A stretch of DNA of 54,713 nucleotides from Cohnella endophytica (GCF_003628305.1 NZ_RBZM01000018.1:1-54713), one strand, 5' to 3'. Numbered from the stretch's first letter, positions 33,713 to 43,015 are shown. Translations and numbers: made by a program. Notes: generated by a model not told the origin, from the sequence alone.

Positions 33713-35122
33713 TCAACCGATAGACTCTTCCACGAAGTGCTGTCTGGGAAAAGCCAATGCGATCGTCGTGCCCTTATTGATCTCCGAGCGAACGATCTTG
33801 AGCGTACCCGAATGTTTGCGAATAACGGATTGGCAATAACTGAGCCCCAGCCCGAAATGATTCGTATTTTTCTTCGTCGTATAGAACGGCTCGAATACCT
33901 TGGACAACAATTCCTTCGGAATTCCGCTACCGTTATCGTGTATTTCGATCGTAACGCCGTTTTTACCGGCGATCATTCTGATTTTCAGAACCCCATGGTC
34001 GGAATTCATCGCGTCGACGGCATTGATGCACAGGTTGAATAAGGCTTCCTGCATATGAACAGGATCGCAGAAGACGGTGACGTCCCGACCGAATTCCGTT
34101 ATTTTATGGATTTTTTTGCGGTCCAAGTGAGGTTCTAGCTGGGTCATCAGCGCTTCCAGAATATCGTGCAGCGATCGGCTCGTTTTGACGAGCGAAATAT
34201 CTCCGGTTTTGTCCTGTATTCTCTGGATCATCTGCTGCAAATGCCCGGTAACTTGCGGAATATGGTCGAGGAGCTCTTCGATGCGCCCGGTATTGTTCGT
34301 CTGAAGATGGGACCTGATTCTATCTTCGATATAATTCAACTTATCCAGCTCGTTCTTGATCGTATGGTTCAAGATCGCCGTTCCGGATTTGATCGCGGTC
34401 ATCGAGCTTTCGAGCCGCTGCTTCTCGTTGTGCAGCTTGATTCCGAATAGGCCGTACTTGAAAGCAAAGTAACCGAATACGATAATCATCACAAAGGCAA
34501 TGGCATTAAAAAATTGATCGGGCGTATGTATTTCCAGAAAACCGCTTTCCATCGCGGGCTGTTCGATCCGGGCATCTCGCGTTTGCGCGTTGGCATAGAA
34601 GAAGAGGAACATGATCAGCAACGCCGCGGAAGAGATTATCAAGGATCGCTTATAATTGACCCGGATACGGGTATCGTCCCTACCTTGAAACAGCAATCCG
34701 ATGAAGACGATTCCGAACACGGCGCAACCGAAGACGTATGGCCAGAACCAATTGAACTCGTGGTAGAGAGAAGGATAAGTCTGGAAGTAAAACGAGATGA
34801 GGACCACCCCGAACACGCGGGCATACAAATCGGAAAAAGCGATGCAACCCATCAGAACGGTGTAGGGGAAAAGAAACACGAACGCATAGTAGGAAAAGAA
34901 GACAAATAACTGCACCGTATCCACGAGAACGGACGGATTCGCGCCGGCTTTCATGTCCGGCAACGCATAGAGCTGGATCCCGTTCGCGAGACGCTGCAAT
35001 CCGATCAGGAACAGACAGGCGCTCATCCAGTGGGTCACTAATTTCTGATCGAACCTACGTCTTCTCCATAACATGGCGGCGGAATAAGCGAGAACAGCGA
35101 ATTCGACGAAACGAAATAACAT
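33713..35122 (-). CDS. Membrane histidine kinase
   Basis: 469 residues from the ATG at 35122, six bases after GGGAGG; a longer frame to 35155 lacks this site. The N-terminal half has about six or seven membrane helices (FVEFAVLAYSAAML, LFVFFSYYAFVFLFPYTVLM, VFGVVLISFYFQT, AFVMIIVFGYFAFKYGLF). The transmitter starts with the H-box AILNHTIKNELDKLNYIEDR (phosphoacceptor His in NHTIKNE), then the N-box NLCINAVDAM, G1 DNGSGIP, F-box VFEPFYTTK and G2 HFGLGLSYC. This is the KinB/NtrB-like HATPase type. It faces the LuxR-type response regulator gene tail to tail. Confidence 0.88.
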   Translation of the reverse strand: MLFRFVEFAVLAYSAAMLWRRRRFDQKLVTHWMSACLFLIGLQRLANGIQLYALPDMKAGANPSVLVDTVQLFVFFSYYAFVFLFPYTVLMGCIAFSDLYARVFGVVLISFYFQTYPSLYHEFNWFWPYVFGCAVFGIVFIGLLFQGRDDTRIRVNYKRSLIISSAALLIMFLFFYANAQTRDARIEQPAMESGFLEIHTPDQFFNAIAFVMIIVFGYFAFKYGLFGIKLHNEKQRLESSMTAIKSGTAILNHTIKNELDKLNYIEDRIRSHLQTNNTGRIEELLDHIPQVTGHLQQMIQRIQDKTGDISLVKTSRSLHDILEALMTQLEPHLDRKKIHKITEFGRDVTVFCDPVHMQEALFNLCINAVDAMNSDHGVLKIRMIAGKNGVTIEIHDNGSGIPKELLSKVFEPFYTTKKNTNHFGLGLSYCQSVIRKHSGTLKIVRSEINKGTTIALAFPRQHFVEESIG

Positions 35123-35223
35123 TGGACGCCTCCCGCAATTTCCCAGTATGATCAATTTAGCTATAAATTACTTTTATTGTATATCCCAACCGTTATATTC
35201 GCTAGAAGGAGAAGTGATGTGCA

Positions 35224-35856
35224 GTGGCTTTGCAGCAAATCATTCGCGCCTTCACGCTAGTCGGCATCCTATGTTCGATCGTACTTTTGGGTAGCATTAC
35301 TTATCAATATTTTGATCCTTCACCCATCGAGCTTAACATTATCATGATAATCGCATTTTGCCCGCTTTTCTTGGGGGTGATCAGTTCTTACTTGGTTCAA
35401 GCCGAGCAGCTAGGCCGGTTCGGATTGATCAGCTTCATCGTCCTCACCGCCGGATACCTATTAGGAGGTGTCGGGTTGAATTGGGCCGTCGCTTTCGTCA
35501 GCCCCGTTTACGGAGAACTCACCCCTGCCGGAACCGTTCAATCTGCTAATCCACCATTCCCGATAATCCAAGGGATGGCGAGTTCATTCATCCTGCTCAA
35601 TCTGGGCATGTTGTTGTACGGCATCGCGATTTTGCGATCGAGCCAAACGGCGAAATGGTCGGGCGTTATGTTCCTTCTCTCGATCGTCGGTGCGTTAGCT
35701 CCCCCCATGGATTCGAAATGCATATATTTCTTCTGCGCCGGTATCATCTGGATCGGCATTAAAGGTTGGAATTGGAAGCCGACGAATCAGGCGAACGCAA
35801 ACGAAGGCGCTAGTGCGATGGAGCATGCCCAACAAAAAACAGTTCCTTATCCGTAA
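35224..35856 (+). CDS. Multi-pass membrane protein, hypothetical
   Basis: 210 residues from a GTG start, with AAGGAG about 12 bases upstream. About six hydrophobic helices: FTLVGILCSIVLLGSITY, NIIMIIAFCPLFLGVISSYL, FGLISFIVLTAGYLLGGVGL, MASSFILLNLGMLLYGIAIL, WSGVMFLLSIVGALA and CIYFFCAGIIWIGI. No family recognised. It is divergent from the histidine kinase, sharing a 101-base promoter region, and convergent with the multicopper oxidase gene. It could be linked to the two-component pair, but nothing proves that. Confidence 0.7.
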   Translation: MALQQIIRAFTLVGILCSIVLLGSITYQYFDPSPIELNIIMIIAFCPLFLGVISSYLVQAEQLGRFGLISFIVLTAGYLLGGVGLNWAVAFVSPVYGELTPAGTVQSANPPFPIIQGMASSFILLNLGMLLYGIAILRSSQTAKWSGVMFLLSIVGALAPPMDSKCIYFFCAGIIWIGIKGWNWKPTNQANANEGASAMEHAQQKTVPYP

Positions 35857-35875
35857 ACGGAAAGGAACTGTTTTG
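35838..35875 (+). terminator. Terminator overlapping the stop of the membrane protein gene
   Basis: AACAGTTCCTT pairs with AAGGAACTGTT. The loop contains the stop codon of the upstream gene, so the coding end and terminator are merged. T follows on the plus strand and an A run precedes the stem, so it may work in both directions. Confidence 0.8.
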
Positions 35876-35884
35876 TATGCACGG

Positions 35885-37609
35885 CTATTCTACAACCTCA
35901 ATCTCGGCTACCATGCTCGGATGGATGGAGCAATAATACGTGTAGGTACCCGGTTGATCGAAAAGATGCGAGTAGCTCTGGTTGGGCGGTAAGTCGCGAC
36001 TTGAGAACGAATCGCCTAGATCGTAGACGGTATGCGACATCGTATCTTGATTGATCCAGGTGACCGTTTGACCTTTGCGGATCGTGAGCTTCTTCGGCAT
36101 GAAGGCCGCTTTGTCGATAACGATGGTCAGGGGGGAATCGTTGCCCTCTGAGCCGCCCTTCGTCCCGTGCTCATGTCCTGCGTCGGATGATCCGACCTTC
36201 ATCGTTGCCGTCACGACAACCTCGCCTTTCTTACGATCTAGAAGCACGTTCGCGCCAAACGCTTCCGACACGAAACGAAGCGGGACCATCAATAACCCAT
36301 TGATCTTCTTAGGCGAAGCGGGAAGGAAAACAAGCCGACCGTCGATTGCCGCCTGGGTATCGTTCTCCGCCAACCGAATTGTTTTCCGATCTCTCGTAAG
36401 CGTCACGACTTTCTTGCTTGCGCTCCACGTCGCCGTAGCTCCGAGTTGTTCGCCTAGGAAGTCTGGCGGCATGTACGTCGTTCCCCCGATCGTGACCGGC
36501 GCCGCCTTCATCGAGACTGTCTTCCCATTAACAACGGCTGACATGCTCCCCGGCTTGAGTCGCAAGGTCATTGTCATGCTCGAGGCAGCCTCGGAAGTCG
36601 GGTCCGTGACTTCGATCATCGTGTGCAAGCCGCCCGGATAAGCGCCGTCGTTCGTATTGTCGACGATATTATGGCTATGGAACGGAAAGCTTCCCGCCTG
36701 ATCGAAGGTAACGAGCAGATCGTATCTTTCACCGGGTCCGATCAGAATCGTGTCTTTTGTTAAGGGCTCCGGAAGCGCTCTTCCATCCGACGCGATCACT
36801 TGGAAATGATAGCCGTGCATATGGAAGCTATGAGATTGATAGCCGGCATTAATCATGCGGATCAGAACCTTCTCGCCGACTACTCCGGATATCGATGCGG
36901 CCGAGTCCTCTTCCGTATCGGGATAAGCTTTGCCGTTGATCGTCCAGTAACGCGGCCGGTAGTTCGTTCGATCGTACGCTTTGCCCTCTTCCACCGCCTG
37001 ATGCCAGACCGGATCGATTTCGTTCAACAGGAACACGTAGTCCTTATCGTAGGCAGGGCCGCCGGTCCACGCTTGGTTCGCGCCGTCCTTCGCCTTGACG
37101 ACGAAAGCACCGTACATACCCATCTGCAGATGCTCGACGGTATCGACGTGACAATGGTAGAAGTAAGTGCCCGCGTGGCTCGCGGTAAACTTATACGTGA
37201 AGCTTTCGCCGACTTGTATGGCTTGAGAGGTATGCGGAACGCCGTCGTTCGCTTGATCCGTATCCAGGCCGTGAAAATGGATCGTATGGGCGAGATGTTT
37301 GATTCCCGATTTCTTAGGCCCGATATTGGTGAGCGTGATCTCGACGGTATCCCCTTCGTTCACCTCGATGGGCGGTGCCGGGAACGCGGCCGTTCCCGGT
37401 TCGTTCGCCAAGCTGTAGCCCCATACGTAGACAGATTTGCCGTCAGGAAGCGTTACATAGCCGTCGGTGGCGTACAAATGAAATGTTTTGACGGGCGGCT
37501 GCGCTTTGCGTTCGGCATTGGCGGTCGGCCTGCCGAACGTAAAGGCGAGTAGGACTGCAGCGAGCAAGAGTGACCGTAACGCTAGCTGAAGCGATTTTTG
37601 TCTCGCCAT
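35885..37609 (-). CDS. Secreted multicopper oxidase with copper-amine-oxidase-like stalk and cupredoxin tail
   Basis: 574 residues with a signal peptide (about 1-32, LLLAAVLLAFTFG, ANA). The first cupredoxin domain has HTIHFHGL and YFYHCHVDTVEHLQMGMYG, that is type 1 and trinuclear-type copper ligands. The second has SHSFHMHGYHF and FPFHSHNIVD. The pattern fits a two-domain laccase-like oxidase, which forms trimers. Residues about 345-460 match the copper amine oxidase N-terminal (stalk) domain, common in Paenibacillus surface proteins. The tail (about 490-574) is a third, plastocyanin-like domain with SHTVYDLG and YYCSIHPSM ligands. The gene lies four bases after the upstream cupredoxin gene and has no good ribosome site of its own, so coupling is likely. 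Possible role: copper tolerance or oxidation of phenols or metals. Confidence 0.85.
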   Translation of the reverse strand: MARQKSLQLALRSLLLAAVLLAFTFGRPTANAERKAQPPVKTFHLYATDGYVTLPDGKSVYVWGYSLANEPGTAAFPAPPIEVNEGDTVEITLTNIGPKKSGIKHLAHTIHFHGLDTDQANDGVPHTSQAIQVGESFTYKFTASHAGTYFYHCHVDTVEHLQMGMYGAFVVKAKDGANQAWTGGPAYDKDYVFLLNEIDPVWHQAVEEGKAYDRTNYRPRYWTINGKAYPDTEEDSAASISGVVGEKVLIRMINAGYQSHSFHMHGYHFQVIASDGRALPEPLTKDTILIGPGERYDLLVTFDQAGSFPFHSHNIVDNTNDGAYPGGLHTMIEVTDPTSEAASSMTMTLRLKPGSMSAVVNGKTVSMKAAPVTIGGTTYMPPDFLGEQLGATATWSASKKVVTLTRDRKTIRLAENDTQAAIDGRLVFLPASPKKINGLLMVPLRFVSEAFGANVLLDRKKGEVVVTATMKVGSSDAGHEHGTKGGSEGNDSPLTIVIDKAAFMPKKLTIRKGQTVTWINQDTMSHTVYDLGDSFSSRDLPPNQSYSHLFDQPGTYTYYCSIHPSMVAEIEVVE

Positions 37610-37613
37610 ATGT

Positions 37614-38921
37614 CTAGTGATGCATCCCGTCCATCGCGCTTGCAGGAGCAGATGCCGGAGTCGCCGCGACCTTGCCGACCGATGCCGAGAAGGTCTTCGT
37701 TACCTCATTCCACGAATACGTTCCCCCGATACCGCGCACAATCGCTTCGGCCGATGCGTAAACGGCGCCTTTGACGGTTATCCCGGCTATTTTGACCGTT
37801 TTGCCGTTCGAGGTAACCGTCCAAGCATTCGCTTTCTTATCCCATACGGCTTTGCCGTCAAGCGCCTTGGCAAAGGAGTCTGCAGCAACAATCAAAGTTC
37901 CGTTGCTCCATTGCGCCTTCGCGGCATCGGCAACGGCTTTGCCGTTCGCCGTCAGCTTGACGGCCGACTTCGGAACGACGATGACGGTACCTTTCATCAT
38001 CATGAACGAGTGCATGAAGCAATCGTAACCATAGGTTCCTTTTTTCGTGAACTTGAGCGTGAAGGTTTGATTTTGCATCATGATGCCGGAGTGCCGAACG
38101 CCATTGCCGTCGAATACGGGGGATCCGACCGGACCCATATAGTCCGGATTTACTCCTTCATCGCCCACCACTTGCACGCCTTTGGGCGCGTTAAACGTCA
38201 CCATATGAGGCTCGTAGGGGTTTAGATTCGTCCATGTCACCGAGTCGCCTTCGCTAACGACAACGACTTCGGGATTCATCCTCATGACGTTCATGCTCGA
38301 CTGCGCGGTAGACAAATCTACGTTGTAAGTCAGGCTGCCGTCCTTGTTCGAGGTATAGCGGGCGTCATGAGGAACGATCGCGGACACCGACTGCAAGTCG
38401 CTCTCTTCTAATTTGGCCGCGGCAGCCTGTTCCGCCTGCGTCGGGATCTTCGCCCCTTTCGGAAGAACGACAATCGTACCTTTCATGAAAGAATGAATTA
38501 AGCACTGGTAAGGATAAGCGCCGGCTGTCGGGAAAGTGATCTCGTACGTCATAGGCGCTCCCGGAAAGAGAAATCCCGAGCTTAAATACTTCCCGTCATA
38601 TTTCCCTCCGCTCGGCGCGGAAGGCTCAGCGACATTAAAGCTCGGATCGGAAAAAAGGTCCCCGATCGCTTTATCCCCCAGGAATGTAACGGTATGCGGG
38701 TAGTTGCCCCCGTTCGCGAAGCTGACTGTATCCCCTTCATGAATGTAGGTGGTTCCCGGGAAAAAAGCATCGATTGACGTTCCGGCCGCATCATTCCCTT
38801 TTCCAACCGAGATCTTCCATGTTTGAGGTCCGTCGCTCGAAGATTCCGCCATAACGACCGAGCTAATCAGCATAAAGGCGGCAGTGACCATGAGCAGGAA
38901 CGCTAAACTTTTCTTAAACAT
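37614..38921 (-). CDS. Secreted cupredoxin-type copper protein
   Basis: 435 residues, AAAGGAG before the ATG, signal peptide about 1-25 (LAFLLMVTAAFMLISSVVMA). Two plastocyanin/azurin-like domains follow: NGGNYPHTVTFLG with YPYQCLIHSFMKGTI, and NLNPYEPHMVTFNAP with YGYDCFMHSFMMMKGTV. Each has His, Cys-x-x-His and Met for a type 1 copper site. A copper amine oxidase N-terminal (stalk) domain comes last (about 325-420), and the protein ends in MDGMHH, which may bind metal. First gene of a two-gene operon with the multicopper oxidase. It may pass electrons to or from that enzyme, which is inference. Confidence 0.85.
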   Translation of the reverse strand: MFKKSLAFLLMVTAAFMLISSVVMAESSSDGPQTWKISVGKGNDAAGTSIDAFFPGTTYIHEGDTVSFANGGNYPHTVTFLGDKAIGDLFSDPSFNVAEPSAPSGGKYDGKYLSSGFLFPGAPMTYEITFPTAGAYPYQCLIHSFMKGTIVVLPKGAKIPTQAEQAAAAKLEESDLQSVSAIVPHDARYTSNKDGSLTYNVDLSTAQSSMNVMRMNPEVVVVSEGDSVTWTNLNPYEPHMVTFNAPKGVQVVGDEGVNPDYMGPVGSPVFDGNGVRHSGIMMQNQTFTLKFTKKGTYGYDCFMHSFMMMKGTVIVVPKSAVKLTANGKAVADAAKAQWSNGTLIVAADSFAKALDGKAVWDKKANAWTVTSNGKTVKIAGITVKGAVYASAEAIVRGIGGTYSWNEVTKTFSASVGKVAATPASAPASAMDGMHH

Positions 38922-39076
38922 TTTTTCAGCTCCTTTTGCAGATGAAAGCAGGACGGGAATCGAGTGTTCGCTATGATTTCATCCCAATTTATTCACAGTA
39001 TAGTCCCGTTCCTTTTATTGAAGGAGGATGAACTTTTTTCACCCTGCTAACCTCATATGAAAGTAACATTTTCTGG

Positions 39077-39106
39077 TTGACGCTTTTCTTAAGCCCATGA
39101 TATAGT
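39077..39106 (+). promoter_or_regulatory. Promoter of the leader ORF and ABC exporter operon
   Basis: TTGACG (39077-39082), 18 bases, TATAGT (39101-39106), about 40 bases before the leader ORF start. Confidence 0.6.
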
Positions 39107-39146
39107 CACTATATTCCATTTATCCAATTAAAAGGAGGACGCCATC

Positions 39147-39227
39147 ATGCAGAGCCAATTCATGAATGTAACATTCAACCGCATAAGCTTGTATCGATCG
39201 GCTGGTCCTATCGTGCGTATTCAGTGA
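39147..39227 (+). CDS. 26-residue leader peptide of the ABC exporter operon
   Basis: ATG at 39147 with AAAAGGAGG eight bases upstream, 26 codons (starts MQSQFMNVTFNRIS, ends GPIVRIQ), stop at 39225. An intrinsic terminator lies 19 bases after the stop, and the ABC exporter genes begin about 70 bases later. The base run TCCTCCT just after the stop (39230-39236) is exactly complementary to AGGAGGA of its ribosome site (39133-39139). This arrangement is that of drug-responsive leader peptides: ribosome stalling in the ORF would change RNA folding and let polymerase pass the terminator, as for bmrB before bmrCD in Bacillus subtilis. The peptide itself was not matched to a known leader. Confidence 0.6.
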   Translation: MQSQFMNVTFNRISLYRSAGPIVRIQ

Positions 39228-39245
39228 CTTCCTCCTGTATACCTC

Positions 39246-39275
39246 GCCCCCGGCGGTTACGCCTGGGGTTTTTTT
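39246..39275 (+). terminator. Attenuator-type terminator before the ABC exporter
   Basis: CCCC-GGCG pairs with CGCC-GGGG around GTTA with one unpaired T, then seven T. It lies between the leader ORF and the exporter genes on the same transcript. Confidence 0.85.
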
Positions 39276-39342
39276 GTTCCCTTTTCCAGGGTTCCGGCCG
39301 ATTCATGCTAGCGTTGTTTTTACTTAGGAAAGGGGCTCCGCG

Positions 39343-41088
39343 ATGCCACCCAAACAATCGTTATCTATGGCCTGGCTGCTTCAATATCTTCGGCCCGTGA
39401 AGTGGCGAATGGTTCTGTTGCTCTTCATGCTGCTGATTTCGATCGCTTTACAGCTTGTCAATCCGCAGATCGTCCAGCGCTTCATCGATCAGGCGACCGG
39501 TTCGGGCACAGTCTCAAGCTTGCTGGCGCTAGCCGGGTTATATCTCGTCGTCGCCGTTCTGAACCAGCTGTTCACCGTAGCGCTCGACTATCTCGGTAAC
39601 GACGTAGCCTGGCGTTCGACTAACCGGATGCGAGCCGACCTGCTGAAGCACACCTTGCGGCTCGATATGCGATTCCACAATAGGAAGACGCCGGGGGAAA
39701 TGATCGAACGGATCGACGGAGACGTGACCCACATGTCGAATTTTTTCGGGATGTTCATCGTACAGATCGTGGGAAGCTTCGTGCTTCTCACGGGCATTCT
39801 TGGGTACATGTTCGTCCATAGCCTGCCGATCGCCGCGACTATGACGGCGTTCACCTGCTTGTCCATCGGAGTCATGTTCGCGATTCGCAATTTGGGCGTA
39901 AAAAGCTCCCAGGAGGAGCGTCAAGCGAACGCCTCTCTGTTCGGCTTAATCGAGGAAAGAATCTCGGGCATCGAAGACGTGCAAGCCAACGGCGGCGTTC
40001 CGCGCCTGATGAATCGTTATCATCGCGCAATGCGGGCCGTGTTCCGGAGCGGACTCAAGGCGTGGATGCTTCGCGTCACTCCGTGGAACGCCACGGTCAT
40101 CTTATTCACGATCGCCGTCACGGCAGTGCTCCTGATTAGCGTACGTCTGTATTTGCACGGCGAGATTACGCTCGGTACGCTATTTCTTTTTTTCCAGTAC
40201 ACGCAAATGCTCAACGATCCGATGGAGCAACTGGGCAACCAGCTGCAGGAATTTCAGAAGGCGAAGTCAGGCATGCTCCGAACCCGAGAATTGCTTTCTT
40301 CGCGAAGCGAGATTGAAGACGGAGTAGAGGAAGCGCTCCCTGACGGCCCGCTCTCCGTATCCTTCGAACAGGTGAGCTTCAGTTACAACGAGGAACAGCA
40401 GGTGCTGCACGAGATCAGCTTTGACTTGAAGCCCGGGGAACGGCTCGGCCTTGTAGGACGCACCGGCAGCGGCAAGTCCAGCATAAGCCGACTCCTGCTC
40501 CGGTTATACAATATCGACGACGGGATCATCCGGATCGGCGGGGTGGATATCCGCTCCTTGAGATTGAAGGCGCTGTACCGAAGGGTAGGTATGGTCACTC
40601 AAGACGTTCAACTGTTCGACGGTACGCTTAGAGATAATCTGACGCTATTCAACCCCAATCTGTCCGATGAAGAAGTCTTCGAGACAACCGATCGGCTTGG
40701 GCTTCGACCTTGGATCGAAGCCATGCCGCTAGGCCTGGATACCCGTCTGACTACCGGGGGCGCGTCGTTATCGGCGGGCGAAGCGCAGTTGTTCGCATTG
40801 ACGCGGGTATTCTTGACCAAGCCGAGCCTGGTCATTCTGGACGAACCGTCTTCGCGGCTCGACGCCGCGACGGAGGCGGCTCTACAGACGGCAGTGGACC
40901 AATTGCTAGAACGCTGCACCGGCATTGTCATCGCGCACCGCTTATCCACGCTCGATAATGTCGATAAGATCATGGTACTGCGTCAAGGACGCATGATAGA
41001 GTTCGGAGCGAGGGATGCATTGGCGCAGAACCCGTCTTCGGAATTTTTCCGGCTGCTGCAATCCGACCGACAGGAGGAATTGGCATGA
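39343..41088 (+). CDS. ABC exporter half-transporter, subunit A
   Basis: 581 residues, GGAAAGGGG upstream of the ATG. Six membrane helices in residues about 20-300, then a nucleotide-binding domain: Walker A GRTGSGKSS, Q-loop MVTQDVQLFDGT, signature LSAGE, Walker B LVILDEPSS with catalytic Glu present, H-loop IAHRLS. The signature is altered from LSGGQ to LSAGE. With subunit B this makes a heterodimer with unequal ATP sites, as in BmrCD and other multidrug exporters. The next gene overlaps by four bases (ATGA), so both are co-translated. The substrate is unknown; a drug or antibiotic peptide fits the attenuator-like leader. Confidence 0.92.
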   Translation: MPPKQSLSMAWLLQYLRPVKWRMVLLLFMLLISIALQLVNPQIVQRFIDQATGSGTVSSLLALAGLYLVVAVLNQLFTVALDYLGNDVAWRSTNRMRADLLKHTLRLDMRFHNRKTPGEMIERIDGDVTHMSNFFGMFIVQIVGSFVLLTGILGYMFVHSLPIAATMTAFTCLSIGVMFAIRNLGVKSSQEERQANASLFGLIEERISGIEDVQANGGVPRLMNRYHRAMRAVFRSGLKAWMLRVTPWNATVILFTIAVTAVLLISVRLYLHGEITLGTLFLFFQYTQMLNDPMEQLGNQLQEFQKAKSGMLRTRELLSSRSEIEDGVEEALPDGPLSVSFEQVSFSYNEEQQVLHEISFDLKPGERLGLVGRTGSGKSSISRLLLRLYNIDDGIIRIGGVDIRSLRLKALYRRVGMVTQDVQLFDGTLRDNLTLFNPNLSDEEVFETTDRLGLRPWIEAMPLGLDTRLTTGGASLSAGEAQLFALTRVFLTKPSLVILDEPSSRLDAATEAALQTAVDQLLERCTGIVIAHRLSTLDNVDKIMVLRQGRMIEFGARDALAQNPSSEFFRLLQSDRQEELA

Positions 41089-42878
41089 CCGTCACTCAGT
41101 TCATGGGGCGCTTGTTCCGCTACAACCCCTCCATCTATATCGTGAATGGCTTGTTGTGGGGTCTATTTCATTCCTTACCCGTTGGTATAGGACTAGGAAT
41201 GAAATGGTTCTTCGACCGTGCAACGGGGCAATCCCACGATTATCTCTGGCTTGTTTTTCCGCTTCTTGTTGTCGCACTTATCAGAGTGACGAGAGTCGGA
41301 ATGTTTTACGTCGCCTTCTACAAATGGGTAACTTATATCTACATTTTGCAAGCCGTTCTACGCAGAAACTTGCTGGGGGGAATCATGAGGTGGCCCGGCC
41401 GCAACTTGCCCGCATCCCCCGGCGAAGCTATGACTCGTTTCCGTGAAGATGTGGACGAGGTAGTCGAATACGTGGAGTCGTGGGTCGATTTCTGGGGGCG
41501 CCTGGTCTATGCCGTTACCTGCATCGTGGTGATGGCCCGAATTAATGGACTGATCACGAGCGTTGCCTTCCTCCCGCTCGTGGTCGTTACGCTGCTCAAC
41601 AACTTATCCGGGAATCGCGCTCGCAAGTACTCTAAGACGAATCGAGAAGCGACCGGCCGCATCACCGGCTTCATCGCCGAGACATTCGGGGCCGTTCAGG
41701 CCGTAAAGCTAGGACAAGCGGAAGACCATGTGCTGAATCGATTCCTGAAGCTGAATGAAAGCCGGCGACGGGCGGCGCTCCGCGACAATCTGTTCAAGCA
41801 GTGGATGAAGTCGTTGAACCAGCACGTGCTCAGCATCTGTACGGGGGTCATTCTATTAATGTGCGCCTCGGAGATGAAGGCGGGCCGTTTTACCGTCGGG
41901 GATTTCGCTTTATTCACTTCTTACTTGACCACTTTCTCGTTCAGCATCTCTTTGTTCGGTTACATGGTTTTCCAGCATAAGCGGCTTCGGGTGGCGCTCG
42001 ACCGGATGAGGATTCTGTTCCGGCCGGGCGAGGAAGACCGAGTCGCGGAGCATAGCGAAATCTATCTGTACGGAGATCCTCCCGACGTGCCGGAACCGAC
42101 CGCGGACGAAGGGGATCGTATGCGGAGCCTAGAAGTACGCGGGCTTACCTACAACTACCCGAATTCTGAAAATGGCATAAGAGATATTAGCTTCAGAGTG
42201 GAGCGCGGCCAATTCTTGGTCGTCACGGGAAGAATCGGCTCGGGTAAATCGTCGCTGGTGCGAACGCTTCTGGGACTCCTGCCGAAGACGGACGGGACGA
42301 TTATGTGGAATGGGCGCTTGGTGGAGGACCCCGCCAACTTCTTAAAGCCGCCGAGAGCATCATACACGCCCCAAGTACCGCGGTTGTTCAGCGACACGCT
42401 GCAGGAGAACATTACGCAAGGGAAGAGTACTTCGCAGGACTCTCTCGACCGCGTTGTCCGGTTGGCCGTGATGGAACAGGATCTTCTGACGCTGGAAAAG
42501 GGGATGGAGACGTTCGTCGGACCCCGGGGGGTGATGCTCTCCGGAGGGCAGATCCAACGTGCCGCTACGGCGCGAATGCTGATGACGCAATCCGACTTGT
42601 TCATCTTCGACGATCTGTCCAGCGCCCTGGATATCGAGACGGAGAAAACGTTGTGGGAACGGCTGTTCCAAGAACGAGACGTAACTTGCATCGCCGTCTC
42701 CCATCGCCGGGCGGCGCTTATGCGGGCGGATCATATTATCGTGATGAAGGACGGCGTGGTCGAGGCGGAGGGAACGCTCTCCGAACTCCTGAATACCAGC
42801 TTGGAGATGCAATTGCTGTGGCAGGGAGAAGAAACTCCTTCGGAGGAAGTTGGCGATGGCGCCGAGCAACCTGCATGA
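41085..42878 (+). CDS. ABC exporter half-transporter, subunit B
   Basis: 597 residues. Six membrane helices (about 20-310), then a nucleotide-binding domain: Walker A GRIGSGKSS, Q-loop YTPQVPRLFSDT, canonical signature LSGGQ, Walker B LFIFDDLSS with Asp in place of the catalytic Glu, H-loop VSHRR. Together with subunit A (LSAGE, Glu present), one composite ATP site has a good signature and good Glu, and the other is degenerate. This is the known asymmetric exporter type. The C-terminus is Glu-rich (GEETPSEEVGDGAEQPA). No terminator is obvious directly after it. Confidence 0.92.
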   Translation: MTVTQFMGRLFRYNPSIYIVNGLLWGLFHSLPVGIGLGMKWFFDRATGQSHDYLWLVFPLLVVALIRVTRVGMFYVAFYKWVTYIYILQAVLRRNLLGGIMRWPGRNLPASPGEAMTRFREDVDEVVEYVESWVDFWGRLVYAVTCIVVMARINGLITSVAFLPLVVVTLLNNLSGNRARKYSKTNREATGRITGFIAETFGAVQAVKLGQAEDHVLNRFLKLNESRRRAALRDNLFKQWMKSLNQHVLSICTGVILLMCASEMKAGRFTVGDFALFTSYLTTFSFSISLFGYMVFQHKRLRVALDRMRILFRPGEEDRVAEHSEIYLYGDPPDVPEPTADEGDRMRSLEVRGLTYNYPNSENGIRDISFRVERGQFLVVTGRIGSGKSSLVRTLLGLLPKTDGTIMWNGRLVEDPANFLKPPRASYTPQVPRLFSDTLQENITQGKSTSQDSLDRVVRLAVMEQDLLTLEKGMETFVGPRGVMLSGGQIQRAATARMLMTQSDLFIFDDLSSALDIETEKTLWERLFQERDVTCIAVSHRRAALMRADHIIVMKDGVVEAEGTLSELLNTSLEMQLLWQGEETPSEEVGDGAEQPA

Positions 42879-43015
42879 CGGAAACGTGCCAAGAGAACCG
42901 TGCAATCTCCACTCGATGTTGCAACATTATTCGACTTGATCGCGTTACTAAATGGACTGGTTAATTGTAAAAAAAAGTATGGTCGTATCGTCATGACAGC
43001 GGGGGTCCGATTCGA

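Noticed and set aside
42305..42964. Plus-strand 219-codon frame overlapping the second exporter gene
   Set aside because: It overlaps the ABC domain in another frame, is Arg/Gly/Ala-rich without motifs, and has no ribosome site.
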